NCBI RefSeq assembly: GCF_900199725.1
Contig: NZ_LT904904.1
Coordinates: 2,857,891-2,921,890 of the forward strand
DNA from: Cytobacillus massiliigabonensis
Lineage (GTDB): Bacteria; Bacillota; Bacilli; Bacillales; Cytobacillaceae
Reading direction: 5' to 3'
DNA length: 64,000 nt
Below the pieces are notes generated by a model that saw nothing but the letters and a program-made list of their open reading frames with translations, was not told the DNA's origin and searched no databases. The translations under genes were made by a program, and so were the position numbers. Of this stretch, positions 35,365 through 43,633 are shown piece after piece; the first letter of the stretch is position 1; every line of letters starts with the position of its first letter.

Positions 35365-36216
35365 TTATATTGCTTTTACAGTTTTTTGTTTGCCCATTAC
35401 TAAGGTTAGCTCATGAAGGGTGATTTCAGGACGGCTCCCCACACGGATATTCAAACCTGTTTGACCAAGCCCTTCACTGATATAAAATGGTTTTCCATCT
35501 TGTTTATGAAACCCCTTTATGATATTCATTCGGGCTAGTTTTCCCATTTTGGCTAAGTGATAGGCTTTGGGATAACAAATTTGTCCACCGTGGAAATGAC
35601 CGGCAAGTAAATAATCAAAATGATAATTTTTCATGTGCAGCACAATATTTGGGTCATGCGTTAATACTAAGTTTGTTCCTGAAGTAACTCCTTTATATGA
35701 AGTTTCTAGGCTGCTTCGATTTGTACTAAAGTCATCGATTCCAATGATATTAACCCATGTTCCCTGTACATAGATGAGGTCATTTTCATTTTGTAAAACC
35801 TTGCAGTTGTTTGCAGCAAGTGTCTTAATTAAGTTTTGTAAATCCTTTTGACGCAGGACATAATCATGGTTGCCTAAAACAGCATAAATTCCATATTTGG
35901 CTTGTAGTTGATTCAACACTTCAAGATATGGGGTTAGCTTCGGAATCGTACGTTTTCGGTCGAGAAAATCACCGGTAAGTGCTATCAAATCAATAGGCTC
36001 ACCTTTTAATTTTTCATAAAGTTCATTAGGAGAAATCGAAATATTTTCTAGGTGTAAATCAGAAAGCTGGAGAATATTTAATTTCGAAAGTTGTTCGTTG
36101 GATAATTCTTCATTGATTTTCAATTTATTGATCACGACATCCTTCGTGTTTTTATTTCCTTTTTTAAAGAAATAATAAAGAAGAAACACTAAAACAGTAA
36201 TGAATAATATGTTCAA
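35365..36216 (-). CDS. Metallophosphoesterase, YkoQ-like
   Basis: 283 residues with one N-terminal membrane segment (residues 3-17) and the full calcineurin-type motif set: LQLSDLHLE, LTGDFLDRK, LGNHDY, LTHDPN and AGHFHGGQ. It is therefore an active-looking membrane-anchored phosphoesterase. Relatives act on UDP-diacylglucosamine or other lipid-linked phosphates, but the substrate here is unknown. It is grouped with YkoP-like and YkoN-like genes. Confidence 0.85.
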   Translation of the reverse strand: MNILFITVLVFLLYYFFKKGNKNTKDVVINKLKINEELSNEQLSKLNILQLSDLHLENISISPNELYEKLKGEPIDLIALTGDFLDRKRTIPKLTPYLEVLNQLQAKYGIYAVLGNHDYVLRQKDLQNLIKTLAANNCKVLQNENDLIYVQGTWVNIIGIDDFSTNRSSLETSYKGVTSGTNLVLTHDPNIVLHMKNYHFDYLLAGHFHGGQICYPKAYHLAKMGKLARMNIIKGFHKQDGKPFYISEGLGQTGLNIRVGSRPEITLHELTLVMGKQKTVKAI

Positions 36217-36347
36217 TTGTCATGCCTCCTTCCTGATAAATTATACAGGAAGAATGCTGGTACTTTTATAAGTAATAGATGGGAAAAGTACCATTTGGTT
36301 CTATTATTTTATTTGTTGAAGATTGAGTTAAACTGTAGGGGTGTCAA

Positions 36348-36899
36348 ATGGAAAAACGAATGAAAACTGTTTTATTCCTGCCTTTTTTACAAATTTCATC
36401 TCGTCATGACCAAACCGCCATTTTAAGCTTTAGTTACGGTAAAATAGAAAAAATCATTTCCCATATTTACCTTAAATGGATTCACTTATTTCCAAGGTTA
36501 TACAACAGCATTTATATAAACTCTGGCTATAATAATAGAGAGAAAAATAAACGTTATCGCTTGTACGAATGGTTATTTATGTCTTTTATGATGAAAATTA
36601 TAAAAGCAAATGCAATCTTAACAAAACCTGGAGGAGTAACAAATAGCGAAAGTCTTTTTAAGCGGAAACCTATTTTCATTTATGATGCTTTGCCTGGTCA
36701 AGAGGAAATTAATTTAAAGTATTTAAAGGAAGCTGGCCTTGTGTTTCATTTAAACAAGGGAAATATTTGTGAACAAATCCTTTCCATTCTTCAAGATAAA
36801 GATGGAATAAATAGGTATCAACTTCAGGTAGCAAATTTTCATTCTCAAATCTATTCAAAGGAACCCTCAGAAATAATAACCAATATTTTAATGGACTGA
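36348..36899 (+). pseudogene. Internally deleted YkoN/MGDG-synthase-like glycosyltransferase remnant
   Basis: 183 residues instead of the usual 370 or so. The N-terminus (MKTVLFLPFLQISSRHDQTA) and YLKWIHLFPRLYN belong to the monogalactosyldiacylglycerol-synthase-like fold. After YEWLFMSFMMKIIK it jumps to ILTKPGGVTNSE and PIFIYDALPGQEEIN, which belong to the C-terminal donor site. Most of the acceptor domain and the interdomain part are missing, yet the frame is open. I infer successive in-frame deletions leaving a non-functional protein; a shortened functional protein is less likely. Confidence 0.6.
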
Positions 36900-37093
36900 A
36901 AAAATAGTACCAAATCTTTTTCCCTATATGTGCTTGAGTCTGTTCATTACATTTTTTGTCTCAAGCAGTTATCAGCTGGTTTTATGAAATTAAGTCCTTT
37001 TGAAAAAGATGTCAGCATTTTCAAACCCCTGTAAGCAAATATTAGATAATGGAAGTGAAAGATTCACTTCTAAATTCTCTATAGAGGAAGTGC

Positions 37094-37393
37094 TTGAAAA
37101 TGAATAACTGGCTAGCAGCGCTTTTCAATACAATGAGTAAGCAAAACATGATGAAGATGTTTGGCAGAAAAAAAAATAATAAAGGTATTGTCATGGCATC
37201 TTTATTAGGTCTAGGAATTAGTGCAGCTGCATATGGGTTAAAAAGAAATCAAAGCAGCAATATGTTGCGCCCTATTCAAAAGGTTATGAATAGCATGCAA
37301 ATGGGAAGAAATGGAGATAAACAAACCAATCTTGCTTTAGCAGAGTTTGCGAAAGAATTAGGACCTGATTTAAAGTCTTTAACAAATAAATAA
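37094..37393 (+). CDS. Small hypothetical protein with one hydrophobic segment
   Basis: 99 residues, basic. The N-terminus WLAALFNTMSKQNMMKMFGRKK is amphipathic, followed by a hydrophobic, glycine-rich segment (GIVMASLLGLGISAAAYGL, about 31-49) and a soluble tail. AGAGGAAG lies upstream of the ATG and a strong terminator follows, so it is a real monocistronic gene. Not recognised. Confidence 0.65.
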   Translation: MKMNNWLAALFNTMSKQNMMKMFGRKKNNKGIVMASLLGLGISAAAYGLKRNQSSNMLRPIQKVMNSMQMGRNGDKQTNLALAEFAKELGPDLKSLTNK

Positions 37394-37398
37394 TCTTT

Positions 37399-37436
37399 AC
37401 CAAAAAATGCCCACATTGTGATGGGCATTTTTTGGT
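37399..37436. terminator. Strong bidirectional terminator
   Basis: ACCAAAAAATGCCCA pairs with TGGGCATTTTTTGGT across an 8-base loop, with T tracts on both strands. It serves the gene at 37094 (+) and the PAP2 gene (-). Confidence 0.9.
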
Positions 37437-37490
37437 GAAGACATAGAATTAAAATCAGTGCGCACATATTAAATACAATTAGGAATTATG

Positions 37491-38006
37491 TTATTGACGG
37501 ATAAAATGAATATTTAAATGAGAGATTTTATCTAATATAATGCTGGTTATGGAGGCAATAAAGGCACTGCCGATTATATCAGATGGGTAATGATGCCCTA
37601 CCCAAATACGAGAGAAGCCCGTCAATATTGATAGCACCCACATGATTGAACCAAGGAAACGGTCATAAAGAAAGATAGAAGTAGAAATAGCGAATACTAG
37701 CAGTGCATGTTTACTTGGAAAGGTAGAATCTATTTTTGATGGAATAAGTATACCGACACGATTTTTTACAAATGGACGTGGTTTAAAATAAAACCATTTA
37801 ATTAAAGTATGAATAAACAATGTAATTCCCATAGACAATACTGCTTTATTTGCAGCATTTTTGTAGGAATCATTTCTAAACCACATGAAAACCAAAACAA
37901 ATATAAATACAAAACGAATCCTTTTTGATATCCAAATCATCAGCACATCAATTGCTGAACCTCGTCCAGATAATCGATTGATATGCATAAATACTTTATT
38001 GTCCAT
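37491..38006 (-). CDS. PAP2-family phosphatase (BcrC/YwoA-like)
   Basis: A 171-residue integral membrane protein with all three PAP2 motifs: KWFYFKPRP, PSKH and SRIWVGHHYPSD. Small bacterial members dephosphorylate undecaprenyl pyrophosphate or phosphatidylglycerophosphate at the outer face of the membrane. It is transcribed alone. The substrate is not determinable from sequence. Confidence 0.85.
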   Translation of the reverse strand: MDNKVFMHINRLSGRGSAIDVLMIWISKRIRFVFIFVLVFMWFRNDSYKNAANKAVLSMGITLFIHTLIKWFYFKPRPFVKNRVGILIPSKIDSTFPSKHALLVFAISTSIFLYDRFLGSIMWVLSILTGFSRIWVGHHYPSDIIGSAFIASITSIILDKISHLNIHFIRQ

Positions 38007-38230
38007 TTAAATAACTCCTAAACCTAAAGATACAAATAATTTTCCCAACTGTAAAAGAAATATGTATAAAACGTAAAACAGGAATTTTCTGCCCTTTATA
38101 AAGTTCTTTCTTCCTGCGAATTTTAGCTGTAAATGGCTTTTTTGATACTTAAATTACCTTAGGTAACGCACAGTGAGAAAACCCAATTGTTATAGGAATT
38201 ACTTTTGAATAGTTTTTAAATAATATGTAA

Positions 38231-38252
38231 AAAACGGCCGTTTAAACAGCCG
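38231..38252 (-). terminator. Terminator of the formamidase operon
   Basis: On the minus strand GCGGCTG, a TTTAAA loop and CGGCCG form a stem (one wobble) followed by TTTTTT. It lies just beyond the zinc-ribbon gene stop. Confidence 0.75.
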
Positions 38253-38264
38253 CTTTAAACTATT

Positions 38265-38537
38265 TCAATTTCCAACTTGCCAAGGACGGCTAGCTGATTT
38301 GTTTTTTATTTTCTGCTTAGGTCCCAATTCTTCCCTTGTCATTCTGCGTGGCTCTATTCCTTTTTCAAATCGGGTTCGCAGTTCTTTTGAGTAAGAAAAA
38401 AGATTAGGCGGAAGATACACTCGTGTAGATTCTTCTAAACAATCTGGACATTCCGCCCGGTCTTTTTTACCAGTCATTGTTTTTAAAACCAATGTAAAAT
38501 CACCACAATTTTGGCAGCAAAATGTATAACTGGGCAT
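38265..38537 (-). CDS. fmdB: FmdB-like zinc-ribbon protein
   Basis: 90 residues beginning MPSYTFCCQNCGDF, with CxxC pairs at Cys8/Cys11 and Cys30/Cys33, the FmdB putative regulatory-protein pattern. It lies 21 bases after the formamidase gene on the same strand. FmdB was named as a possible regulator of formamidase expression; its real role is unproved. Confidence 0.85.
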   Translation of the reverse strand: MPSYTFCCQNCGDFTLVLKTMTGKKDRAECPDCLEESTRVYLPPNLFSYSKELRTRFEKGIEPRRMTREELGPKQKIKNKSASRPWQVGN

Positions 38538-38558
38538 CAGAACTCTCCTCCCAACTAT

Positions 38559-39737
38559 TTATTTCGGCATGATATCTTTATCAAATATTTGTGTTGGAAT
38601 CGCAACTGTACAGCATGCATTTGGAATATCGACAATTCCATTAATTCGTCCTTCAACAGGAGCAGTGCTTAATAACATATATGCCTGCTCCCCTGTATAA
38701 CCCAGTGTTTTTAAATATTCAATCGCATTTAAACAGGCTCTTTTATAGGCGATATTAGCATCTAAATAATGCTGCTTTCCATCCTTTTCATCTACTGATA
38801 TTCCTTCAAATACAAGGAAATCTGAATAAAGGGGATCAACTGGACCTGGTTTGAATACTGGATTTTCTTGAATTTTATACTTTTCCATGCCCCCTTTAAT
38901 GACATCTACCTTAAGGTCTATCCATCCTGCCATCTCGATTCCACCGCAAAAAGTGATTTCCCCATCCCCCTGTGAAAAATGAAGATCACCTACTGAAAGT
39001 TTGGCGCCTTTAACAAAAACCGGGAAGTAAATCCTTGAACCTTTTGATAGATTTTTAATGTCGCAATTTCCCCCATTTTCCCTTGGAGGAACAGTTCTTG
39101 CTCCCTCTTTTGCTACTCGGTCAAATTCGGCTCCTTTAAGGGTGCCAAGTACTGCTGCTTCAGGGTTAGGGGTGTTGGCAAGTGGAGGTACCCGGTCAGG
39201 ATCTGACATCTTTAGCTCATTTTCTCGTTGATTCCATTTTTGTAAAAGCTCAAGTGAAGGTGCAACACCAATTAAACCAGGATGAATAAGTCCAGCAAAT
39301 TTTACACCCGGTACATGTCTTGATGTTGTGTAAATCCCTTCAAAATCCCAAATTGATTTTGCCGCTTCTGGATAATGGTCTGTTAAAAAGCTCCCGCCAT
39401 TTTCTTTTGCAAAAATACCGTTAAAGCCCCATTCATATTCTTGAAATGTGCCGATATCCAATATGTCAACTACTAAAAGATCTCCTGGTTCCACGCCATT
39501 TACATAAACGGGACCGCTCAAAACATGTACTCGTGCTAAATTCACATCCCTAATATCATTTGGGCTATCATTATTTTTAATTTGTCCGTCCGTCCAATCT
39601 TGAACTTCCATTCGAAAAGCTGTTCCAGGTTCAACAGAGAAGGCAGCCGGAATATCTGGATGCCATCTATTATGACCAGGATGAATCTGCTCCTCCATTG
39701 GTTTACTTAAATCAAGCTTGTACATTGTTTTTGGCAT
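38559..39737 (-). CDS. fmdA: Formamidase (acetamidase/formamidase family)
   Basis: A 392-residue amidohydrolase that hydrolyses formamide to formate and ammonia. Typical segments are GHNRWHPDIPA, DLLVVDILDIG, GGNCDIKNLSKGSRIYFPVF and LHFSQGDGEITFCGGIEM. Length and N-terminus match FmdA of Methylophilus/Bacillus type. It forms a two-gene operon with the zinc-ribbon gene. It supplies nitrogen; no transporter is adjacent. Confidence 0.92.
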   Translation of the reverse strand: MPKTMYKLDLSKPMEEQIHPGHNRWHPDIPAAFSVEPGTAFRMEVQDWTDGQIKNNDSPNDIRDVNLARVHVLSGPVYVNGVEPGDLLVVDILDIGTFQEYEWGFNGIFAKENGGSFLTDHYPEAAKSIWDFEGIYTTSRHVPGVKFAGLIHPGLIGVAPSLELLQKWNQRENELKMSDPDRVPPLANTPNPEAAVLGTLKGAEFDRVAKEGARTVPPRENGGNCDIKNLSKGSRIYFPVFVKGAKLSVGDLHFSQGDGEITFCGGIEMAGWIDLKVDVIKGGMEKYKIQENPVFKPGPVDPLYSDFLVFEGISVDEKDGKQHYLDANIAYKRACLNAIEYLKTLGYTGEQAYMLLSTAPVEGRINGIVDIPNACCTVAIPTQIFDKDIMPK

Positions 39738-39966
39738 TTTATTTCCCCCTAAAATAAGTCATTCATTTCTAATGGAGTAAAAATATGTATGCGTTTTCTT
39801 GTACAAGTATATGTTTCGGAGACCGATTTATTCTAAATATCCCTGTTCATGCAGGTAATAAAACTATCATTACAAGCATCAGTCATATGGAATGATGACC
39901 AGCTTTGTTCCACTATACAGATTTACCTTCGTACATAACTTCGAATCAGACTGACACATAAGAAAA

Positions 39967-39994
39967 CACCGCTGCATACATTCTCACAGCGGTG
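39967..39994 (-). terminator. Terminator after the 77-residue gene
   Basis: CACCGCTG pairs with CAGCGGTG across 12 bases. On the minus strand TTTTCTT follows. It lies just downstream of the gene ending at 40005. Confidence 0.75.
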
Positions 39995-40004
39995 CAGAAA
40001 TCTC

Positions 40005-40238
40005 TTATACATTTTTTAATACTAAATATAAACGATTGATACGTTCTTCCTTTTCTTCATTTGATGACAGATCGTACTTTTTTAATAGATGGAAAACTTC
40101 ATTTAAGATGTCCTGAGTATGTTCCTTTTGAAAAAAGTCCTCAAATAAGTGGATTGTATCACTTGGTAAAAAATTCATTTGCTGCTCGTATTTAGCCTTT
40201 ACATCATCGTGGGAATGATCTAATTTGCATTCGCTCAT
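40005..40238 (-). CDS. Small hypothetical protein
   Basis: 77 residues, charged and predicted helical (FLPSDTIHLFEDFFQKEHTQ; EVFHLLKKYDL), with Cys4 and a His-rich N-terminus (LDHSHDD). GGAGGG-like bases precede the ATG and a good terminator follows, so it is likely expressed alone. Not recognised. Confidence 0.6.
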   Translation of the reverse strand: MSECKLDHSHDDVKAKYEQQMNFLPSDTIHLFEDFFQKEHTQDILNEVFHLLKKYDLSSNEEKEERINRLYLVLKNV

Positions 40239-40589
40239 TTGGTTTCCCTCCTTGTTTTGTTTTATTTTACTATGCTTTTGAAAAAAACACCAAAGCCAAA
40301 TTGATAACAGAGTTAGTTACTTGTAAAAGTGGAGGAAGTATAACTATAGGACATTTAGGGTATAGAGCATAGAGTTTATCAATACGCAACAATCCATTTT
40401 CAATATGTAGGTAGTGGATTTGAATTAGTTCGTCAGTAAAAAAATCAAGCACATTATATCAGCGATTCAACTGGAATAATGTGCTCGTTTACAAAAAAGG
40501 CAATTACATAATAAGGTCGACTAATAAAAATTATTATCTAAATTATAGAGTAGCTTCTTTTTCTTGGGTATATCTAATATTCATTCGTC
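40239..40589. other. Intergenic region with one doubtful short frame
   Basis: About 350 bases. A 60-codon frame on the minus strand (40270-40452) starts at GTG without a ribosome site, and I cannot support it as a gene, though its composition is not absurd (YALYPKCPIVILPP). Otherwise AT-rich with no clear hairpin. Confidence 0.4.
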
Positions 40590-40823
40590 CTACGACTTTT
40601 TTGGGTTTCTTCCACATCCACAGCCACCGTTTTTATATTTCTGTTTTATGGGATTCGCTCCACCTGGTATGGTATTGGACTTGATCTTATTTCCCATATA
40701 GGGTATGGATTCCGGAGATTGGTAAGATTCAAAAGATCTCTTTTGAATTTTTATTGCCTGTTTTTTTATCAAAATTCTCCCTCCTGGATGTTTAGGTGCT
40801 TTACTCTTAATTATATGTTTCAT
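40590..40823 (-). CDS. Small basic protein with GCGCG tail
   Basis: 77 residues from the ATG at 40823, very basic, ending NGGCGCGRNPKKS. A longer frame reaches the JAMM gene at 40928, but its first 35 codons are the JAMM gene terminator and are not plausible protein. No clear ribosome site is visible at 40823, which lowers confidence. It sits at the edge of the putative spore-surface locus. Two close cysteines in a glycine loop recall small spore coat proteins. Not recognised. Confidence 0.4.
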   Translation of the reverse strand: MKHIIKSKAPKHPGGRILIKKQAIKIQKRSFESYQSPESIPYMGNKIKSNTIPGGANPIKQKYKNGGCGCGRNPKKS

Positions 40824-40887
40824 AAAAATATGACGTGTTTCGATTAAAACCCATTTTTCTGTTTCAAGGAAAAACTCTGATATAAAT

Positions 40888-40923
40888 AAAAGAAGCGGCG
40901 ATCTGCTCGACCCGCCGTCTTCA
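40888..40923 (-). terminator. Terminator after the JAMM peptidase gene
   Basis: On the minus strand GAAG-A-CGGCG and CGCCG-C-TTC pair across 12 bases, followed by TTTTATTT. It begins within a few bases of the JAMM gene stop. Confidence 0.8.
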
Positions 40924-40924
40924 T

Positions 40925-41353
40925 TCACTCATCCACAACGATTAATTTTATTGGGATTACCAATCCATCATTTATTTGAAAACAACCGACTTCTACATTC
41001 CCTTTATAAAAAGAAACAATTAAATAGGCTAAATCTGGATAAGGAGTATTTCCAATATCATGTGAAGATGGATAGGCAGGTGAGCTTGGATGAGAGTGAA
41101 ATATACCTGAAATCTTTTCACCAATTTTATTTGCATTCTTTGAAGTAAGTTCAATTGACTCTTTAGACATAGAGAATCGGTTAGAATTAAGAGATTCATT
41201 TTTTATTTTCCATAGTTTTGTGCCGTTAGATTGTATGCCTGATAGTAACCCGCACGCTTCATAAGGCAGTGTTTCTTGACAATGTAATATCATTTCCTCA
41301 TAAACTGCTTTTTTTATTTTAAAAACAGGATTACGAAGGTCTAAATTTTTCAA
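40925..41353 (-). CDS. Mov34/JAMM (M67-type) metallopeptidase
   Basis: About 142 residues with the full JAMM zinc signature: Glu in PYEACGLLSG, then HSHPSSPAYPSSHD (HxHP-x6-S-x2-D). The frame extends to 41473, overlapping the coiled-coil gene by 119 bases. The protein homology begins near FKIKKAVYEEM, so I prefer the TTG at 41353, which directly follows that gene's stop (TAATTTG). Family members remove ubiquitin-like or sulfur-carrier tails or cleave isopeptides. Immediately after a coat-like coiled-coil protein, a role in processing or crosslinking spore-surface proteins is conceivable but unproved. Confidence 0.8.
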   Translation of the reverse strand: MKNLDLRNPVFKIKKAVYEEMILHCQETLPYEACGLLSGIQSNGTKLWKIKNESLNSNRFSMSKESIELTSKNANKIGEKISGIFHSHPSSPAYPSSHDIGNTPYPDLAYLIVSFYKGNVEVGCFQINDGLVIPIKLIVVDE

Positions 41354-41354
41354 A

Positions 41355-43274
41355 TTATCTTTGATTCCCGAAGTTCCCCATTCCTGTGGGCTGGGTTGTT
41401 TTATTACGTAAGGTAAAAAAGTCCATTGAACCATGCTGGGCGCTTTGACTTTTTGGAATGGGCTGGTATCCACGCTGCTGCTGCATCATTCTTTGAAACC
41501 AATCGACTTGTTGTTGGCCCTGTTGTTGGACTTGTTGTTGAACTTGCTGTTGTTGGATCTGATCTGACTGCTGTGTGGAATTATTTTGCTGATTAGGGTG
41601 GCTCTTATCTATCACGGATTGTTCAGTTTGTGTATACATTTGATTAGCTGAATCGACTTGCTGGTATGACTGGCGGTGTTCAGGAGCTGATTTTGATATA
41701 GGCTGATTAATATATTGCTTAATAAAATTCTCTTTTTCCTCCAAAGTAGATTCCAAAGCATTAAATTGAGCTTTCATTTGCTTCATTTGCTTTTCCCAAG
41801 TTTCTCTGTCTTTTTCGTACTGATTAATTTTCAAACGATAAAGTTCGATCTCTGCCTGGAATTTTTCTAGCTGCTGCGCGAGTACACGTTCTCCATCCTT
41901 CTTAGCTTTATAAATTTCAATCTCTTTCGCTTGAAGCTCTGCAGTAAGCTTTAGATTATTCTGTTCCATTTCTTCCATTTTCACAATCGTTGCTTTTGTC
42001 TCTTTTAGTTCAGTTTTTAATTCATCAATTTGCTTTGACCAAGACCCTTTTTCGGTATCGAAATGCTCAGACCTTTCTTTATATACATTTACTTGATCTT
42101 GCACGTGTTCAAGAACTTTAAGGTACGATTCTTTCTCACGCTGATAGTGATCCGTTAGCATATTAAATTCATCAATTTTTGACTCTAAATCCTCTTTAAG
42201 CTTTAGTTTCTCTGTTTCAAATCTCTCAAGCTTCGATAAGGAACTTTGTGCTTTCAGCAATTCATTTCTCATGATTTCAATCTGGTGTTCTAACTCATTC
42301 TTTTTAGCCTCAGACTTATCATATTCTTCTTTAAGAAAACTGACTTCTTGCATGAGCATCTCCTTCTCTTTTCTTATTTGACTAAGTTCTATAGTCTTTG
42401 CTTCCAATTGGTGTTTTAATGATGATGTCATGCGTACTAACTGCTTTGTCTCTGCGAAAACCTCATTTAAGTTAGAAGTGATTTTCTCTAGTCTTTTTTC
42501 ATCGGATTGCCTTTGTGATGATATGTTTGAAATACTTTCATGTATCGAAGTATTTTCCTCTTCAAGATGAGCAATCTTATTTAGGAGTGTGATTTTTTCC
42601 TCATTATACCGATTGTTCGCTTCTTCTAATTTACTCATATCTTTCACATAGTTCTCCAGACGGTTTAACATTTCTATTTTCAGTGATTCTAATTCTTTTA
42701 TTTTGGATTTTGCTTCTGATAATTCCGTTTGCAGATGACTAGCAGACTCAAGAGCAGCGATTTTTTCTAATTCCAATTGGGGTATCTTCTGTTGATAAGA
42801 TACGTTTTTCTGTTGTAATTGTTCCTGTTTTTCCTTGATTCCCTGAAAGTCATGGCCCATTTTTTCATATTGATTAAATAACCGATCATAATCCTCAGTT
42901 TTTTGGTTCAATTCTTCCTCCCGTTCCCTCAGTTCTTCTTTATACTGTTGGATTTGTTCATGCGCTTCGGACAAATTATTTTTTTCAAGCATTGTGATTC
43001 TTTGCTGCAAGGCTGTATTTTCCATGAGAAGCTTATTATAATCATTTATTAATTCATCTCTTTCTTTATCACTTGTTCCTTCGGCTTTCGTTATTTTAGA
43101 GAGTTCTAAATTCAACCGCTTATTTTCACCTTTCAACATATTGATTTGTTCCAGATACCTCCGATCTCTAGTCTGACTATCCGCTCGGTAAAAGGAAAGT
43201 TCAGATTCCAGATGAATTACCTTCTGTTGGAGCTGTATATGTGTCAGCTTTTCAAACTGATTCCTTCTAATCAT
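41355..43274 (-). CDS. Long coiled-coil protein, putative spore surface scaffold
   Basis: 639 residues. From about residue 20 to 540 it is almost unbroken heptad coiled coil rich in Glu, Lys, Gln and Leu. The last 110 residues are low-complexity Gln/Ser/Pro (QQQQVQQQVQQQGQQQ) ending in glycines and asparagine. I choose the ATG at 43274: AAGGAGG lies eight bases upstream, and a sigma-K-like promoter overlaps the more distal ATG at 43316, so transcription would start inside the longer frame. No membrane segment or signal. It forms an operon with the JAMM peptidase. Not recognised beyond architecture. Confidence 0.75.
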   Translation of the reverse strand: MIRRNQFEKLTHIQLQQKVIHLESELSFYRADSQTRDRRYLEQINMLKGENKRLNLELSKITKAEGTSDKERDELINDYNKLLMENTALQQRITMLEKNNLSEAHEQIQQYKEELREREEELNQKTEDYDRLFNQYEKMGHDFQGIKEKQEQLQQKNVSYQQKIPQLELEKIAALESASHLQTELSEAKSKIKELESLKIEMLNRLENYVKDMSKLEEANNRYNEEKITLLNKIAHLEEENTSIHESISNISSQRQSDEKRLEKITSNLNEVFAETKQLVRMTSSLKHQLEAKTIELSQIRKEKEMLMQEVSFLKEEYDKSEAKKNELEHQIEIMRNELLKAQSSLSKLERFETEKLKLKEDLESKIDEFNMLTDHYQREKESYLKVLEHVQDQVNVYKERSEHFDTEKGSWSKQIDELKTELKETKATIVKMEEMEQNNLKLTAELQAKEIEIYKAKKDGERVLAQQLEKFQAEIELYRLKINQYEKDRETWEKQMKQMKAQFNALESTLEEKENFIKQYINQPISKSAPEHRQSYQQVDSANQMYTQTEQSVIDKSHPNQQNNSTQQSDQIQQQQVQQQVQQQGQQQVDWFQRMMQQQRGYQPIPKSQSAQHGSMDFFTLRNKTTQPTGMGNFGNQR

Positions 43275-43313
43275 CAGTTTCTCCTCCTTAGTCATTTGCC
43301 CAGTTCTTTTTTT

Positions 43314-43340
43314 CATTCTATGCTTACTGGGAAAAAGTGT
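43314..43340 (-). promoter_or_regulatory. Sigma-K-like promoter of the coiled-coil gene
   Basis: On the minus strand AC (43339-43340), 16 bases, then CATAGAATG (43314-43322), one base off CATANNNTA. It is placed so that the transcript would begin just before the AAGGAGG used for the ATG at 43274. Confidence 0.45.
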
Positions 43341-43477
43341 AACTGGATAGAAGGAATACTCCTTTCATCAAAAGTTTGACGTTCAAAAAACTAGAGATTC
43401 ACAGCTGATTTCATTAAATGAATTAGGCTTATTTCATAGATAATTTAAATCACACCTCTAGAAGAAGGGAATATATT

Positions 43478-43573
43478 ATGTATGGGTCAACTGTACGTAG
43501 ATTTGCTTTCTCTAATTTCGCCCGACATGTACAACTAAAAATACACTCTAGCCTAAACACAGATCAAGGATAA
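43478..43573 (+). CDS. Possible 31-codon ORF in the divergent region
   Basis: The 317-base gap between the divergent coiled-coil and cysteine-rich genes holds this short frame, with AGAAGGG about eight bases before its ATG. Its product would be basic (TVRRFAFSNFARHVQ). It ends just before the sigma-K -10 of the next gene and overlaps the -35, so it may be chance. Low support. Confidence 0.25.
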   Translation: MYGSTVRRFAFSNFARHVQLKIHSSLNTDQG

Positions 43574-43585
43574 TCGCATAGTATA
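43559..43585 (+). promoter_or_regulatory. Sigma-K consensus promoter of the cysteine-rich gene
   Basis: AC (43559-43560), exactly 16 bases, then CATAGTATA (43577-43585), a perfect match to AC-N16-CATANNNTA. The ATG of the next gene is 49 bases downstream. It indicates mother-cell expression late in sporulation. Confidence 0.7.
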
Positions 43586-43633
43586 CAGTAGGCTCAGCCC
43601 TATTAACAAAATAGTTGAGGAGATGATTGTTTC

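Noticed and set aside
40270..40452. 60-codon minus-strand ORF
   Set aside because: GTG start without a ribosome site, no recognisable domain and no coupling to a neighbour.
40824..40928. N-terminal extension of the small GCGCG protein, coupled to the JAMM gene by ATGA
   Set aside because: The codons coincide with the JAMM gene's intrinsic terminator, so coupled translation is unlikely.
43275..43316. Upstream ATG of the coiled-coil gene at 43316
   Set aside because: No ribosome site there, and the sigma-K-like -10 overlaps it; the ATG at 43274 has AAGGAGG at ideal spacing.
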